Shown one piece after another: positions 19,449 to 27,743 of a DNA stretch of 64,000 bases. This DNA comes from Coprococcus eutactus (GTDB lineage Bacteria > Bacillota > Clostridia > Lachnospirales > Lachnospiraceae), in assembly GCF_025149915.1 (NCBI RefSeq), contig NZ_CP102278.1, positions 1,224,001 through 1,288,000 of the forward strand, read 5' to 3'. A model generated the notes under the pieces. The model made no database searches. It was not told the DNA's origin and saw nothing but the letters and a program-made list of their open reading frames with translations. The position numbers and the translations under genes are program-made. The number at the start of each line of letters is the position of its first letter. Position 1 is the stretch's first letter.

Positions 19449-19938
19449 TTGCCAACACGACACCTAAAGGTGCCACCCCATCTGATCCGTTCTGGGAGAA
19501 AGCAGGGTAAGCCGTCAAAACTGGATACAAGAATGAAGTTTTTACAGGAGAACAATCCTCTTGGAGCTAATCATCCGGCGGTAAAGCAGTATAACAAATG
19601 TATGAGAGGTGCCGGAGATACCGTTCGTTCTATTATTATCAGTGCAAATTCCAGACTGGCATTTCTTGAAAATAAACAGGTACTCAGGCTGCTTTCAAAG
19701 GATGATCTTAATCTGCCTGAAATAGGGATAGGAGTAAATGGGGATGGTGAAACAAAGACAGCTCTGTTCTGTGTAATTCCAGATAGTGATAAATCATATA
19801 ACTTCATTATCGGAATGTTATATACACAGATATTCCAGGAGTTATATTATCAGGCAGATTTCAATTGCGGTGGCAGATTACCGATTCATGTGACATTCAT
19901 GCTTGATGAATTTGCAAATGTTGCATTGCCAGATGATT
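19442..19938 (+). pseudogene. VirD4/TraG coupling-protein fragments
   Basis: A first piece (CLIANTTPKGATPSDPFWEKAG, stop at about 19510) and, in another frame from 19533, a longer piece (NHPAVKQYNKCMRGAG, LFCVIPDSDKSYNFIIGMLY, MLDEFANVALPDD) match consecutive parts of type IV coupling ATPases, including the Walker B-like MLDEFAN. The N-terminal half and the part between the pieces are missing. Homology ends at about 19938; the frame stays open to 20156 only by reading antisense to the next locus. Confidence 0.7.
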
Positions 19939-19939
19939 A

Positions 19940-20132
19940 TATCCTTGACGAGATTGCCAAGTTTGTTGCTGTGCCACATAATTCCTGTCGGAGCTTTTCG
20001 GGGACAGCCGCTGTACGCCCAAGCCTTAATATCTGCAGGAGAGCCGACGATATATGTTTCCGTATCTTCCGTAAAATCAACAATTATGCCTACCGAAGCA
20101 ATATCTGCGCAATGCTCAAAAAAATTCATCAT
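19940..20132 (-). pseudogene. 5' fragment of an unidentified gene downstream of araC
   Basis: Starts at ATG 20132 with AAGGA about ten bases upstream, 13 bp after the AraC stop, so it was the second gene of that operon. It encodes MMNFFEHCADIASVGIIVDF, then ETYIVGSPADIKAW and continues to about 19940, where VirD4 sequence begins on the other strand. No family recognised. It was truncated by the mobile element. Confidence 0.4.
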
Positions 20133-20145
20133 AAAAGTTTATTCC

Positions 20146-20940
20146 TTACCATATAAAGTTGTTTTTCAAATTATCATTCTTGGAAATTTTCCTGTACTCA
20201 CTCGGTGTGATCCCTGTTCTTTTTTTGAATATCTTCATAAAGCATATCTCATTTTCGTATCCGCAGAGGTCGGATATTTCCTTAACGGTCATATCGGTGG
20301 TCGAAAGATAATATTGTCCTGTCTTGATCTTTGCGGATAAAATATCTTCATAGCAGCTTATCCCGAATTTCCGTTTGTATATTGCCTGAAGATATGACGG
20401 ACTCAGATTCATTTTTTCAGCAAGCTGATATATATTGCTGTAGCTCCCTGCATTGCTGTAAATATCGGTGCGGAGCATTTCAAGAGCGGAAATGCGGCTT
20501 TTATCGCTGTCAGGATTTATGCTGCTTTCGGATATTTTCATAAGTATCATCTGCATAAGCATATTTTCGTACTGTTTCCTGTTGGTCGAATCGGCTACAT
20601 TTTCACGGCATAATATCGTAAGCAGCTCTTCAATTGCAGGAATATCCGCCGAGGTGATAAGCGTGTCAGTTTTTATCCCATTCATAAGCTCGGTATCGTC
20701 CGTATCAAAATGGACAAAGTGATTAACATAACTTCCGCACAGAGTTTTGTAATGCTGCATTGTTCCCTTGCTGTATAAAATGAGGCTGTCGGGAGAAACG
20801 GTTATTTCTTCACCGTTTTGTATCAGAACAGCGGAGGTCTTGAAGATAACAAGAAGATCATCTCCCGAACCATCCGGTCTGCATATTTCAAAATTCCCTT
20901 TGTGTCTTACGTTCTGACAGACTGTGTTTATATTTATCAT
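20146..20940 (-). CDS. AraC-family transcriptional regulator
   Basis: 264 residues. N-terminal cupin-like sensing domain (about 1-140) and C-terminal double HTH (about 160-255: IYQLAEKMNLSPSYLQAIYK and VKEISDLCGYENEICFMKIF, then KRTGITPSEYRK). The start follows GAGGTGATGAT. It is divergent from the GH51 arabinofuranosidase gene, and a perfect 12-bp inverted repeat lies between them, so it probably activates that gene in response to an arabinose-containing sugar. Codon use (many CCG, TCG, GAA) differs from the core genes. Confidence 0.92.
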   Translation of the reverse strand: MININTVCQNVRHKGNFEICRPDGSGDDLLVIFKTSAVLIQNGEEITVSPDSLILYSKGTMQHYKTLCGSYVNHFVHFDTDDTELMNGIKTDTLITSADIPAIEELLTILCRENVADSTNRKQYENMLMQMILMKISESSINPDSDKSRISALEMLRTDIYSNAGSYSNIYQLAEKMNLSPSYLQAIYKRKFGISCYEDILSAKIKTGQYYLSTTDMTVKEISDLCGYENEICFMKIFKKRTGITPSEYRKISKNDNLKNNFIW

Positions 20941-20979
20941 ATCATCACCTCAAAGTACGAATGGTTAGTATAATAATGT

Positions 20980-21015
20980 TATAAGTCATTGCAATACCAA
21001 AGTCAATGACTTATA
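20980..21015. promoter_or_regulatory. Inverted repeat between the divergent araC and GH51 genes
   Basis: TATAAGTCATTG (20980-20991) and CAATGACTTATA (21004-21015) are perfect 12-bp arms separated by 12 bp. It lies centrally between the two start codons, next to A/T-rich -10-like sequence on each strand. Probable operator for the AraC regulator. Confidence 0.6.
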
Positions 21016-21055
21016 TATGATAATATAATAATTCAGTATGCGGCGGAGGTATAAT

Positions 21056-22525
21056 ATGAAAAAAATATCAATAGTAATAAATGCAGACGACAGGCTCGGA
21101 CATATCTCTCCCGAGATATACGGACATTTTTCCGAGCATCTCGGAAGATGTATCTACAACGGTATATATGTGGGTGAAAATTCACCTATTCCGAATACAG
21201 ACGGAATAAGGAATGATATCATCGAGGCGTTCAGAAATATAAAAGCTCCCGTTTTCCGCTGGCCCGGCGGCTGCTTTGCGGAAGAATATCACTGGCAGGA
21301 CGGTATCGGTGAAAAAGCCTTGCGCCGAAAGATCGTGAACACGAACTGGGGCGGAGTTACGGAGGATAATTCTTTCGGTACACACGAATTTATGCGCTTC
21401 TGTGAGCTTGTTGGCTGCAAGCCTTATATAAACGTCAATGTTGGCAGCGGCAGTGTTCGTGAAATGTCCGAATGGATAGAATATATGACCTCAGATGCGG
21501 AATCGCCTCTCACAGAGCAGAGAAAGAAGAACGGCAGAGCCGAGCCGTGGAAACTCGAATACCTCGGTGTCGGCAATGAAAACTGGGGCTGCGGAGGAAA
21601 TATGCGTCCCGAATATTACGCCGACGTTTATAAAAGGTATCAGACGTTTTGCCACAATTATTCGGGAAACAGACTTTACAGAATAGCCTGCGGTCCAAGC
21701 TCTGCCGACTATAACTGGACAGAAGTCATGATGAAAAATCTTGACAGCAATAATGTTGATGCTATCGACCTGCATTATTATACGATGCCCGTATGGCCCG
21801 AAATGGAATCAGCCACCGATTTTGACGATGAGCTTTATTATAAAACTATCGCTGCAGCGAACTTTTCCGATGAGCTTATCACAAGACATTCGGAGATAAT
21901 GAATCGCTATGATCCCGAAAAGAAAATAGGACTTGTAATAGGCGAGTGGGGCTGTTGGCATAAGGTAGAAGAGGGTACGAACCCGGGATTTTTATATCAG
22001 CAGAATACTATGCGTGATGCTATCGTTGCTGCAATAGAGCTGAATGTTTTTAACAGACACAGCGACCGTGTTGTAATGGCAAACCTTGCACAGGCGGTGA
22101 ATGTTCTCCAATCGGTCATTCTTACAGAGGACGATAAGATGATAAAAACGCCTACATATCACGTTTTCGACCTTTTTAAAACACACCAAAACAACGAGGC
22201 AGTTTACTGCTATACGCAGAACGAAAATATGTCGGAAGGCAAAAATGCTCCGATGATCTCGGTTTCCGCATCGGTGAACGAAAAGAGTATGACCGTTACC
22301 GCCGCAAACTGTTCGCTTACGGAAGAGGCTGCTGTTGAATGCAGCATTTTCGGATTTAAAGCATCATCGGTTTCGTGCAGGATACTTACAAACGAGGCGC
22401 ACAGCTATAACGACTTCGACTGTCCCGACAGGGTGAGCATTACCGAGCATACGGCAGTCATCAAGGATAATGTTTTAAAGCTGAATATTCCGCCTTGTGC
22501 TGTTGTGGAATGTGTTGTTGACTAA
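21056..22525 (+). CDS. GH51 alpha-L-arabinofuranosidase
   Basis: Removes terminal arabinofuranose from arabinan or arabinoxylan oligosaccharides. No signal peptide, so it acts in the cytoplasm on imported oligomers. 489 residues: (beta/alpha)8 barrel with acid/base Glu175 in GVGNENWG and nucleophile Glu297 in VIGEWGCWH, followed by the C-terminal beta domain (about 385-489). The family N-terminal signature SPEIYGHFSEHLGRCIYNGI is present. ATG 21056 follows GGCGGAGGTATAAT; an in-frame ATG at 21038 has no such site. Followed by its own terminator. Codon preference suggests acquisition from a Ruminococcus-like donor. Confidence 0.94.
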   Translation: MKKISIVINADDRLGHISPEIYGHFSEHLGRCIYNGIYVGENSPIPNTDGIRNDIIEAFRNIKAPVFRWPGGCFAEEYHWQDGIGEKALRRKIVNTNWGGVTEDNSFGTHEFMRFCELVGCKPYINVNVGSGSVREMSEWIEYMTSDAESPLTEQRKKNGRAEPWKLEYLGVGNENWGCGGNMRPEYYADVYKRYQTFCHNYSGNRLYRIACGPSSADYNWTEVMMKNLDSNNVDAIDLHYYTMPVWPEMESATDFDDELYYKTIAAANFSDELITRHSEIMNRYDPEKKIGLVIGEWGCWHKVEEGTNPGFLYQQNTMRDAIVAAIELNVFNRHSDRVVMANLAQAVNVLQSVILTEDDKMIKTPTYHVFDLFKTHQNNEAVYCYTQNENMSEGKNAPMISVSASVNEKSMTVTAANCSLTEEAAVECSIFGFKASSVSCRILTNEAHSYNDFDCPDRVSITEHTAVIKDNVLKLNIPPCAVVECVVD

Positions 22526-22577
22526 ATATTGGGGCATATTCACAGTGCATTTCGTCTTTATAATAAAATATAAGCAT

Positions 22578-22618
22578 AAGAGCTGCGTTTCATTAAAGAA
22601 GCGCAGCTCTTTGTTTTA
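22578..22618 (+). terminator. Intrinsic terminator after the GH51 gene
   Basis: AAGAGCTGCG pairs with CGCAGCTCTT around a 14-nt loop, followed by TTGTTTT. Confidence 0.85.
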
Positions 22619-22628
22619 TTGTAATAGA

Positions 22629-22749
22629 GGGGACGTTCCTTTTGTAACGAGGAGTGTCCCCGTGTCACGATTAAGACAGGTGAGTTCCTTATGACAGGGG
22701 GACACTCTTCGATACAGGTGACACTCTTTGTGACAAAAGAAACGTCCCC
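22629..22749. repeat. REP-like hairpin repeat, copy A (diverged, enlarged)
   Basis: Begins GGGGACGTTCCTTTTGTAAC and ends with the reverse complement AAACGTCCCC. The interior contains additional GACA.../...GTGTC segments, so this copy is 121 bp instead of 84. It marks the left end of the NRPS-like cluster. Same family as 26876-26959, 30139-30222 and 39684-39767. Confidence 0.85.
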
Positions 22750-22757
22750 AACACCAC

Positions 22758-23336
22758 TTACACCCCTAAATACGGTCTCATACCATCCAGAAATGCTTCT
22801 GTCAGGAAAGCAGACACCTTGTCGCTGCTTTCCTGACAGTTATCCACCGCAAACTTGTGCAGTATACCAACCACGCCGCCTATTGCGTATGCTACGGCGT
22901 ATGAGTATTTCTCCTGGGCCAGGCCGGTCTTGCTGGATTTTTCCAGAATTAATCGCACGTATCTATGGAACATTGTCAGTGCCTTTTCCACGAAATCATA
23001 AGCCTCAGGTGTGGCAATGATGATCATGAGAAATTTATTTGCTTTCATGTATTCGCATAGAGACCTGAAGAACTGGTGGCAGATCTCAAGATTGCCTTCT
23101 GGTTTGAAGCTATTCATGATCTGAAATATTTCATCGACGATGCGGTCTTCCATGGCATTGATGAAAGCAGGCATGTCTTCGTAGTGGTTGTAAAATGTGC
23201 TTCTGGTCACACCTGTGAGTTTGGTTATCTCGGACACGCTTATTTTGTTCAGAGCCTTTTGACCTGCAAGTATCTTGAATGCATCTAGAAGGTCACTTTC
23301 AGTTCTATCATATCGGGGATCGGTTGAGTTGATCAT
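22758..23336 (-). CDS. TetR-family regulator of the NRPS-like cluster
   Basis: 192 residues from ATG 23336, after AAAGGAGACAGCC; an upstream in-frame start at 23384 has no ribosome binding site. HTH at about 15-55 (ILAGQKALNKISVSEITKLT, GVTRSTFYNHYEDM), then a helical ligand domain of the type seen in TetR proteins with a C-terminal TetR_C_33-like region. It is the last gene of a leftward run after the adenylating enzyme (94-bp gap), and probably controls the cluster. Ligand unknown. Confidence 0.88.
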   Translation of the reverse strand: MINSTDPRYDRTESDLLDAFKILAGQKALNKISVSEITKLTGVTRSTFYNHYEDMPAFINAMEDRIVDEIFQIMNSFKPEGNLEICHQFFRSLCEYMKANKFLMIIIATPEAYDFVEKALTMFHRYVRLILEKSSKTGLAQEKYSYAVAYAIGGVVGILHKFAVDNCQESSDKVSAFLTEAFLDGMRPYLGV

Positions 23337-23430
23337 GGCTGTCTCCTTTATCTGCTGCCTGGCTTGGTGCTGCAGTTTTGTCACTATCTAATACAGCAAT
23401 GTTACAACAATAATGCGTGTGAGTCTATTG

Positions 23431-24990
23431 TTATACGAGATTTCTTTTGATCTTTTTTGTCGAACTCTTTTCAAACGGCTCTTTTCTTATATCCAGTGCA
23501 GAGATCCTTTTGTATGTTGGCTGGTTTTTGTTGAAAGTATCAATAATTTTTTGCAATTTTTCAGAAGTCCTGGCTGCATCCATATGTTTCTTATCTACAA
23601 AATCCTGATCTGGATATATGTGAGCAGTGAGATGGTTGCCGTCGCCGGTAATGACTATTTCTGAAATAAGGGGCTCTATAGAAAGCTTTCCTTCCAGTTC
23701 CTCAGGGGATATGTTTTCACCATTTGCCAGAATGATGAGGTTCTTTTTCCTTCCGGTTATATACATGAAACCATCGGAGTCGAGATAACCAAGATCTCCG
23801 GTGCAGAGCCAGCCGTCTTGAAAAGCTTCTGCGGTCTCGTTTGGCATGTCGTAGTATCCGGACATGACGCTTGTGCCTTTTACCTGAATTTCCTCGTCGA
23901 CAAAACGAACAGCACAGTTGTCCAGGAGTTTGCCAACGGATCCGGGTCTGTTGTATCTGTGATTGTTGGAGCAAATTACAGGGGAGCATTCAGTCATGCC
24001 GTATCCCTGGAGTATGTCTATTCCGTATTTTTTGAATTCGGTAACATACATAGGATCCAGGTATGCCCCTCCGCAGAATATATATTCCAGTTTACCGCCA
24101 AATGCTTCCTTTGCAACCAGCTTTTTAGGAAGGAGAGGGTTGACGTCTTTGAGTTTTTTGTAAATGGTTTCTACCATGAGAGGAACCATCAGCATGCCAA
24201 CGGGCTGGAACCGTTTCATGTTTTTCAGCATGTGGAGCAACGAGTCATTGATGCAGATAGTGGCGCCCAGTGAAATGCCCTTCATCCATTCCATTGTCAG
24301 GCAGAAGGCGTGATGTATAGGAAGAACGCTCAGAATAGTTACACCAGGTTCCAGATTTACATATACATTTTCAACATTTTGTGCGAGATTGAATTGAGAC
24401 AGCATGACGCCTTTGCTTTTGCCCGTTGTTCCAGAGGTATACATAAGCGTACACATTTTATCCTTATCCTGATCGGCAAATGCAAAGTCATCCGGTATGG
24501 TAATTTCGTTGCGGAGCTGTTCAAATGACAAAATTGCTAATTGTGGATTTGAATCTGCACCCTCCAGATGCTCTATATCTACTTTCTTTTCCATGGTGAA
24601 TACAATATTCATTTCGGGACAATCGTCTGTCAGTTCTGTTATCACATCCTTTCTGGATGCTCCGCAGAATAATGCAATTGATCCTGACCGATTCAGAAGT
24701 TCATGTAATTCTGAAACTGACAGGTTTGCATCCAGCGGTACAGCAGTATTTCCCGTGAAAAGTATAGCCATGTAGGCGCAGATCCATTCATAAGAGCTGC
24801 TTCCCACCAGTGCAATATGTGTTCCGCAGAGTCCATTATTTCGTAAAATGACAGCAGTTTTGCGAATGTCATCCCACATATCTCCGTAGCTCTTTTCGAC
24901 AATCTCTCTGTGAGACAGATATTTAACAGCTATTACATCTCTATGTATCCGACAGCTTTTTTCAACAATTTCCAGAATATTTTCTTCCAT
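23431..24990 (-). CDS. Stand-alone adenylating enzyme (ANL superfamily)
   Basis: 519-residue AMP-forming acyl- or aminoacyl-adenylating enzyme. Core motifs: A3 TLMYTSGTTGKSKGV, A5 LQGYGMTECSPV, A7 WLCTGDLGYLDSDG, A8 YITGRKKNLIILANGENISPEE, and the catalytic C-terminal Lys in STKKIKRN. Start after GGAGATATGATAT. Upstream in the same run are a separate carrier protein and a separate condensation-type protein, so its product is probably loaded onto that carrier. The substrate pocket cannot be read reliably by eye; fatty acid and amino acid are both possible. Confidence 0.9.
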   Translation of the reverse strand: MEENILEIVEKSCRIHRDVIAVKYLSHREIVEKSYGDMWDDIRKTAVILRNNGLCGTHIALVGSSSYEWICAYMAILFTGNTAVPLDANLSVSELHELLNRSGSIALFCGASRKDVITELTDDCPEMNIVFTMEKKVDIEHLEGADSNPQLAILSFEQLRNEITIPDDFAFADQDKDKMCTLMYTSGTTGKSKGVMLSQFNLAQNVENVYVNLEPGVTILSVLPIHHAFCLTMEWMKGISLGATICINDSLLHMLKNMKRFQPVGMLMVPLMVETIYKKLKDVNPLLPKKLVAKEAFGGKLEYIFCGGAYLDPMYVTEFKKYGIDILQGYGMTECSPVICSNNHRYNRPGSVGKLLDNCAVRFVDEEIQVKGTSVMSGYYDMPNETAEAFQDGWLCTGDLGYLDSDGFMYITGRKKNLIILANGENISPEELEGKLSIEPLISEIVITGDGNHLTAHIYPDQDFVDKKHMDAARTSEKLQKIIDTFNKNQPTYKRISALDIRKEPFEKSSTKKIKRNLV

Positions 24991-25058
24991 ATATCATATC
25001 TCCATTTCTTTTATGTGAGGCAAAATGGGACATACTCCGTCGCCCCAGATTTTTAATG

Positions 25059-25307
25059 TTAAACCGATGCAGAAGAGCTTGTCAGGTTGTCAAGGTACTT
25101 GATGGCGTCTTCTATAGTGTGAATATTGATGATCTCATCTTCATTGATTTCCACGTCAAATGTATCTTCAAGGTCGCCGAGGAAAGTCATGAAATCAAGG
25201 GAGCTAAAGCCCAAATCTTCTATGAATCGCATATCATTAGTGATCTCATCAGCTGGTGTATTGCAGTATTCGGCAACAATGTTTAAAAATGTTATATTGT
25301 TATTCAT
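25059..25307 (-). CDS. Acyl/peptidyl carrier protein
   Basis: 82-residue carrier protein. The phosphopantetheine attachment Ser lies in EDLGFSSLDFM, with Ser where most ACPs have Asp before it. The acidic helical fold (DLEDTFDVEINEDEII) is typical. Start after AATAAGGAGATTT. It sits between the condensation-type gene and the adenylating-enzyme gene, which argues for a dedicated role in that pathway, not fatty-acid synthesis. No phosphopantetheinyl transferase is in the window. Confidence 0.9.
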   Translation of the reverse strand: MNNNITFLNIVAEYCNTPADEITNDMRFIEDLGFSSLDFMTFLGDLEDTFDVEINEDEIINIHTIEDAIKYLDNLTSSSASV

Positions 25308-25338
25308 ATTAAAAATCTCCTTATTGAATTAATTAAAT

Positions 25339-25360
25339 GGGGTCAGGCACCTCCGTCCCC
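25339..25360. repeat. Single arm of a second REP-like repeat
   Basis: GGGGTCAGGCACCTCCGTCC followed by CC, read on the other strand GGGGACGGAGGTGCCTGACC plus CC. This sequence is common as REP-like intergenic elements in Firmicutes. Here it lies inside the condensation-carrier intergenic gap. Confidence 0.55.
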
Positions 25361-25369
25361 AAAAAATAG

Positions 25370-26761
25370 TTAGATGCATTCGATGATTTCGCCCACGGTC
25401 ATTTCTGGTTCGGCAATGCCTTTGAAGATTATCTTCATAAGGTAGTAGTAGAACAGTTCAATGTCCTGTTCGGAGAGACTTGCGGTCTGGTATCTGAAAT
25501 AGAAATTCAAACCCAGATCATTTGCACTGTGCATGACGGTGAGATAGATCTTTTGTTTTGATGTACCGTTTGGAATCCACATGCTCCTTACGGAAATGTT
25601 TTCGAGATGCGGATTTTTAAGCCTGATAGGAAGAGGCTGGTAAGTAAGCCCCACGCTCTCATAAGTAGTGTGTGGAGGAGTGTGGAACATTTCTTTCATC
25701 TGGTCAGACAAAAGTTCCGGGTCATAATTGCAGTGTCGGTATACATGATTCTGAACATCCTGAATCATGAAAACTGCATCTAGAAACTCTGTGTCCGGAT
25801 CAATGATGGTTCTGCAAGGGTATGCCATTGCGCGAGAGCCACCTGATACCCACTCGGCATGTGTGGAACGTCTTGAAACATAATTCCTTATGGAAATGTC
25901 AGTCTGTCCGCCATTTGCCTTGGAGAGATAAGTTCGTATTCCCATGAGAATGAGGTTGGTCATGGATATGTGATTGTTCATACAAAAATCCAGGAGATTC
26001 TGGGTTGGCTCAGCATCCAGATGATAGTTCTTTGTAGCGACAGACAGGTCGTTGATCTCCTGATCTGCAGCGCGGAGTGACTTGTCATTGTGAAGGCGTC
26101 TGCTTTCCTGAAGTATCCGTTGTCCCTGTATATCGGAGTAAATAGGTTCTCCATTTTCCTCCAGCACATTTTGCCAGTACATGCGGTCTTTTGAGACACG
26201 TTTTTCGTCTGTGCTTTTTTTAAGATCACGTTCGACCATGTCAGTGAAACTTGCCATGTCCTCAGGATAAGGCGTGCCAAATTTATAATGACAGTACAGT
26301 TCCATGATGTCATTCACCATGACGATAGCTCCACATGAATCCATGAGTCTGTGATCGATTTTGATGTACAGCCCATTATAGCCACCCGGAAGCGAGATCA
26401 TTTTTATCACATTCATTGGAATATTGTCCCCGTCAAACGGAATTCTGGACCATTCTTCCATGCGGTGATAAGCGTCATCACCGGAAAGCCATGAAAGGTT
26501 TTCGTAATCAATATCTCTGTCATCGCGAGAAACAACATATTGCCGTACCTCTCCATTTTGGTCAACTTTTGTAAAACGGATTCGCAGGCATTCGTATCTT
26601 TCGTACTCCAGCTGTATGCATTTTTTCAGCAGACCAAAATCAAGCGGCGCCTGCAGAGTCATACAAATGCTTATATTTGCGACTTGCTGAGTGCCAAATT
26701 CAATAATTGGTTTGAAATGTATCTTTTGTGAAGGTGTTAATGGATAATATTTTCTTGGCAT
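25370..26761 (-). CDS. Stand-alone condensation-domain protein
   Basis: 463 residues with the chloramphenicol-acetyltransferase-like fold of NRPS condensation domains and related acyltransferases. N-terminal PLTPSQKIHF; active-site region YIKIDHRLMDSCG at about 132-144, a variant of HHxxxDG in which the second His (137) and Asp (141) remain while the first His is Asp and Gly is Ser; C-terminal half with ISIRNYVSRRS, FLDAVFMIQDVQ and YQTASLSEQDIELF. Start after CAGGAGGAATAAATT. It is the first gene of the leftward cluster. It should join a carrier-bound acyl group to an amine or alcohol. Confidence 0.85.
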   Translation of the reverse strand: MPRKYYPLTPSQKIHFKPIIEFGTQQVANISICMTLQAPLDFGLLKKCIQLEYERYECLRIRFTKVDQNGEVRQYVVSRDDRDIDYENLSWLSGDDAYHRMEEWSRIPFDGDNIPMNVIKMISLPGGYNGLYIKIDHRLMDSCGAIVMVNDIMELYCHYKFGTPYPEDMASFTDMVERDLKKSTDEKRVSKDRMYWQNVLEENGEPIYSDIQGQRILQESRRLHNDKSLRAADQEINDLSVATKNYHLDAEPTQNLLDFCMNNHISMTNLILMGIRTYLSKANGGQTDISIRNYVSRRSTHAEWVSGGSRAMAYPCRTIIDPDTEFLDAVFMIQDVQNHVYRHCNYDPELLSDQMKEMFHTPPHTTYESVGLTYQPLPIRLKNPHLENISVRSMWIPNGTSKQKIYLTVMHSANDLGLNFYFRYQTASLSEQDIELFYYYLMKIIFKGIAEPEMTVGEIIECI

Positions 26762-26875
26762 AATTTATTCCTCCTGATGTTCTGATACGCTGTGGGAAAA
26801 GTTATCACAAGAAAAATGAGGATTCAATATGCCTGGTCCGCTAATGGACACTTTAGATGAAATTGACCGGAAATC

Positions 26876-26959
26876 GGGGACGTTCCTTCTGTCACCAAGA
26901 GTGTCCCCCTGTAACGAATAAGACAGGGGGACACTCTTGGTGACAGAAGGAACGTCCCT
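26876..26959. repeat. REP-like hairpin repeat, copy B (best conserved)
   Basis: 84 bp. The arms, starting GGGGACGTTCCTTCTGTCAC, are complementary over about 36 nt, with an AACGAATAAG-type loop. It lies upstream of the condensation gene and closes the NRPS-like cluster on the right. 30139-30222 is nearly identical. Confidence 0.9.
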
Positions 26960-27057
26960 ACATGTATTAAAAATCAGAGCGATAAATTTGAAGTCTCACT
27001 TGAGGTATTTTAAGGGATTTAATAACTGTTATATTTGGTTATAGAAATCTCGGCAAA

Positions 27058-27163
27058 CCCTTGAAAATACTAAAATTTTCGTGGGTGTCCTCCCCGTCAC
27101 ATCTTGTATTGTGTTATATCGTTTTACCCTTGTTTATGAACCCTCATAGGGAAAAAACAAGGG
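27058..27163. other. Palindromic elements in the 524-bp gap before the LytTR gene
   Basis: Two symmetric structures: CCCTTGAAAATACTAAAATT continuing TTCGTGGG (27058-27085), with CCC, GAAAAT / ATTTTC, GGG symmetry; and CCCTTGTTT (27127-27135) pairing with AAACAAGGG (27155-27163) around an inner CCCTCATAGGG. Neither has a T tract. They could be a recombination site, a binding site or a structured RNA. The gap contains no coding sequence that I can support. Confidence 0.35.
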
Positions 27164-27191
27164 AAAGAATCAACTGCGAAAACATTGTTTT

Positions 27192-27241
27192 TGACCAGTT
27201 AGGTAGAAAAAATGACCACCTATTGATAAAGTATAGATAAT
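27192..27241 (+). promoter_or_regulatory. LytTR-type direct repeats and promoter
   Basis: TGACCA occurs at 27192-27197 and 27213-27218, a 21-bp (two-turn) period that is usual for pairs of LytTR sites. The second copy is 17 bp from GATAAT (27236-27241), so it may also serve as the -35 box. A TATACT at 27256-27261 is an alternative -10. Autoregulation by the following gene is likely. Confidence 0.4.
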
Positions 27242-27285
27242 AATTCTAATTCAGATATACTACAAAGCAAGAAAGGAGGAAAATC

Positions 27286-27732
27286 ATGAAACTGAATATT
27301 AATATCGATGCGGAAGCTAAAGAACCTGAAATTATGATTACAACAGCACAGATGACGGAAGAAGTTAACAGAGTTGTTGATTTTGTAAGCAGATTAGATG
27401 ATGCTCCAACAATTATTTCCGGTATCAGAGAGGATAAGGTCGAACTATTAGATCCGGATCACATAGTAAAGATTTATGCAGAAGACAGTAAGGTTTTTAC
27501 CCAAACTGACAATGGTACGTATCAAATTAGATTGAGACTATATGAAGCGGAAGAAAGATTGGATAACAGTAAGTTTGTAAGGATATCAAATTCAGAAATT
27601 GTGAATCTTAAGAAGGTTAAAAGCCTTGATTTAAGCTTTGTAGGAACAATTTGTATGGAATTATCGAATGGGACTGTAAGTTATGTTTCCAGAAGATATG
27701 TTTCAAAGATCAAAAAAGTATTAGGATTATGA
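27286..27732 (+). CDS. LytTR-domain DNA-binding protein
   Basis: 148 residues with a C-terminal LytTR domain (about 55-148: DPDHIVKIYAEDSKVFTQT, FVRISNSEIVNLKKVKSLDL, SYVSRRYVSKIKKVLGL) and a short N-terminal segment without receiver domain. Start after AAAGGAGGAAAATC. It is paired with a DUF3021 membrane protein 11 bp downstream, a common two-gene arrangement in Firmicutes in which the membrane protein is thought to restrain or tune the LytTR regulator. Confidence 0.9.
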   Translation: MKLNINIDAEAKEPEIMITTAQMTEEVNRVVDFVSRLDDAPTIISGIREDKVELLDPDHIVKIYAEDSKVFTQTDNGTYQIRLRLYEAEERLDNSKFVRISNSEIVNLKKVKSLDLSFVGTICMELSNGTVSYVSRRYVSKIKKVLGL

Positions 27733-27743
27733 GGTGACTAAAA

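Larger units (their letters stand above)
15755..19938. mobile_element. Decayed mobilizable/conjugative element with TetR and surface-protein cargo
   Basis: Bounded by two broken genes (XRE remnant on the left, a truncated minus-strand ORF on the right). Contents in order: TnpV-like fragment, TetR, Cys-rich surface protein, small Cys-rich ICE-type protein, relaxase C-terminal piece, a decayed small ORF, TnpW-like ORF, VirD4 coupling-protein fragments. The base composition is visibly richer in GC than the flanks (codons such as GGC, GCG, ACC). No recombinase or intact transfer gene remains, and no clear terminal repeats were found, so the ends are approximate. Confidence 0.65.

Noticed and set aside
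19449-20156. One continuous VirD4-like gene of 235 codons
   Set aside because: Only residues from about 19533 to 19938 match VirD4; the end is antisense to a different truncated gene and the start is out of frame with the first VirD4 piece.
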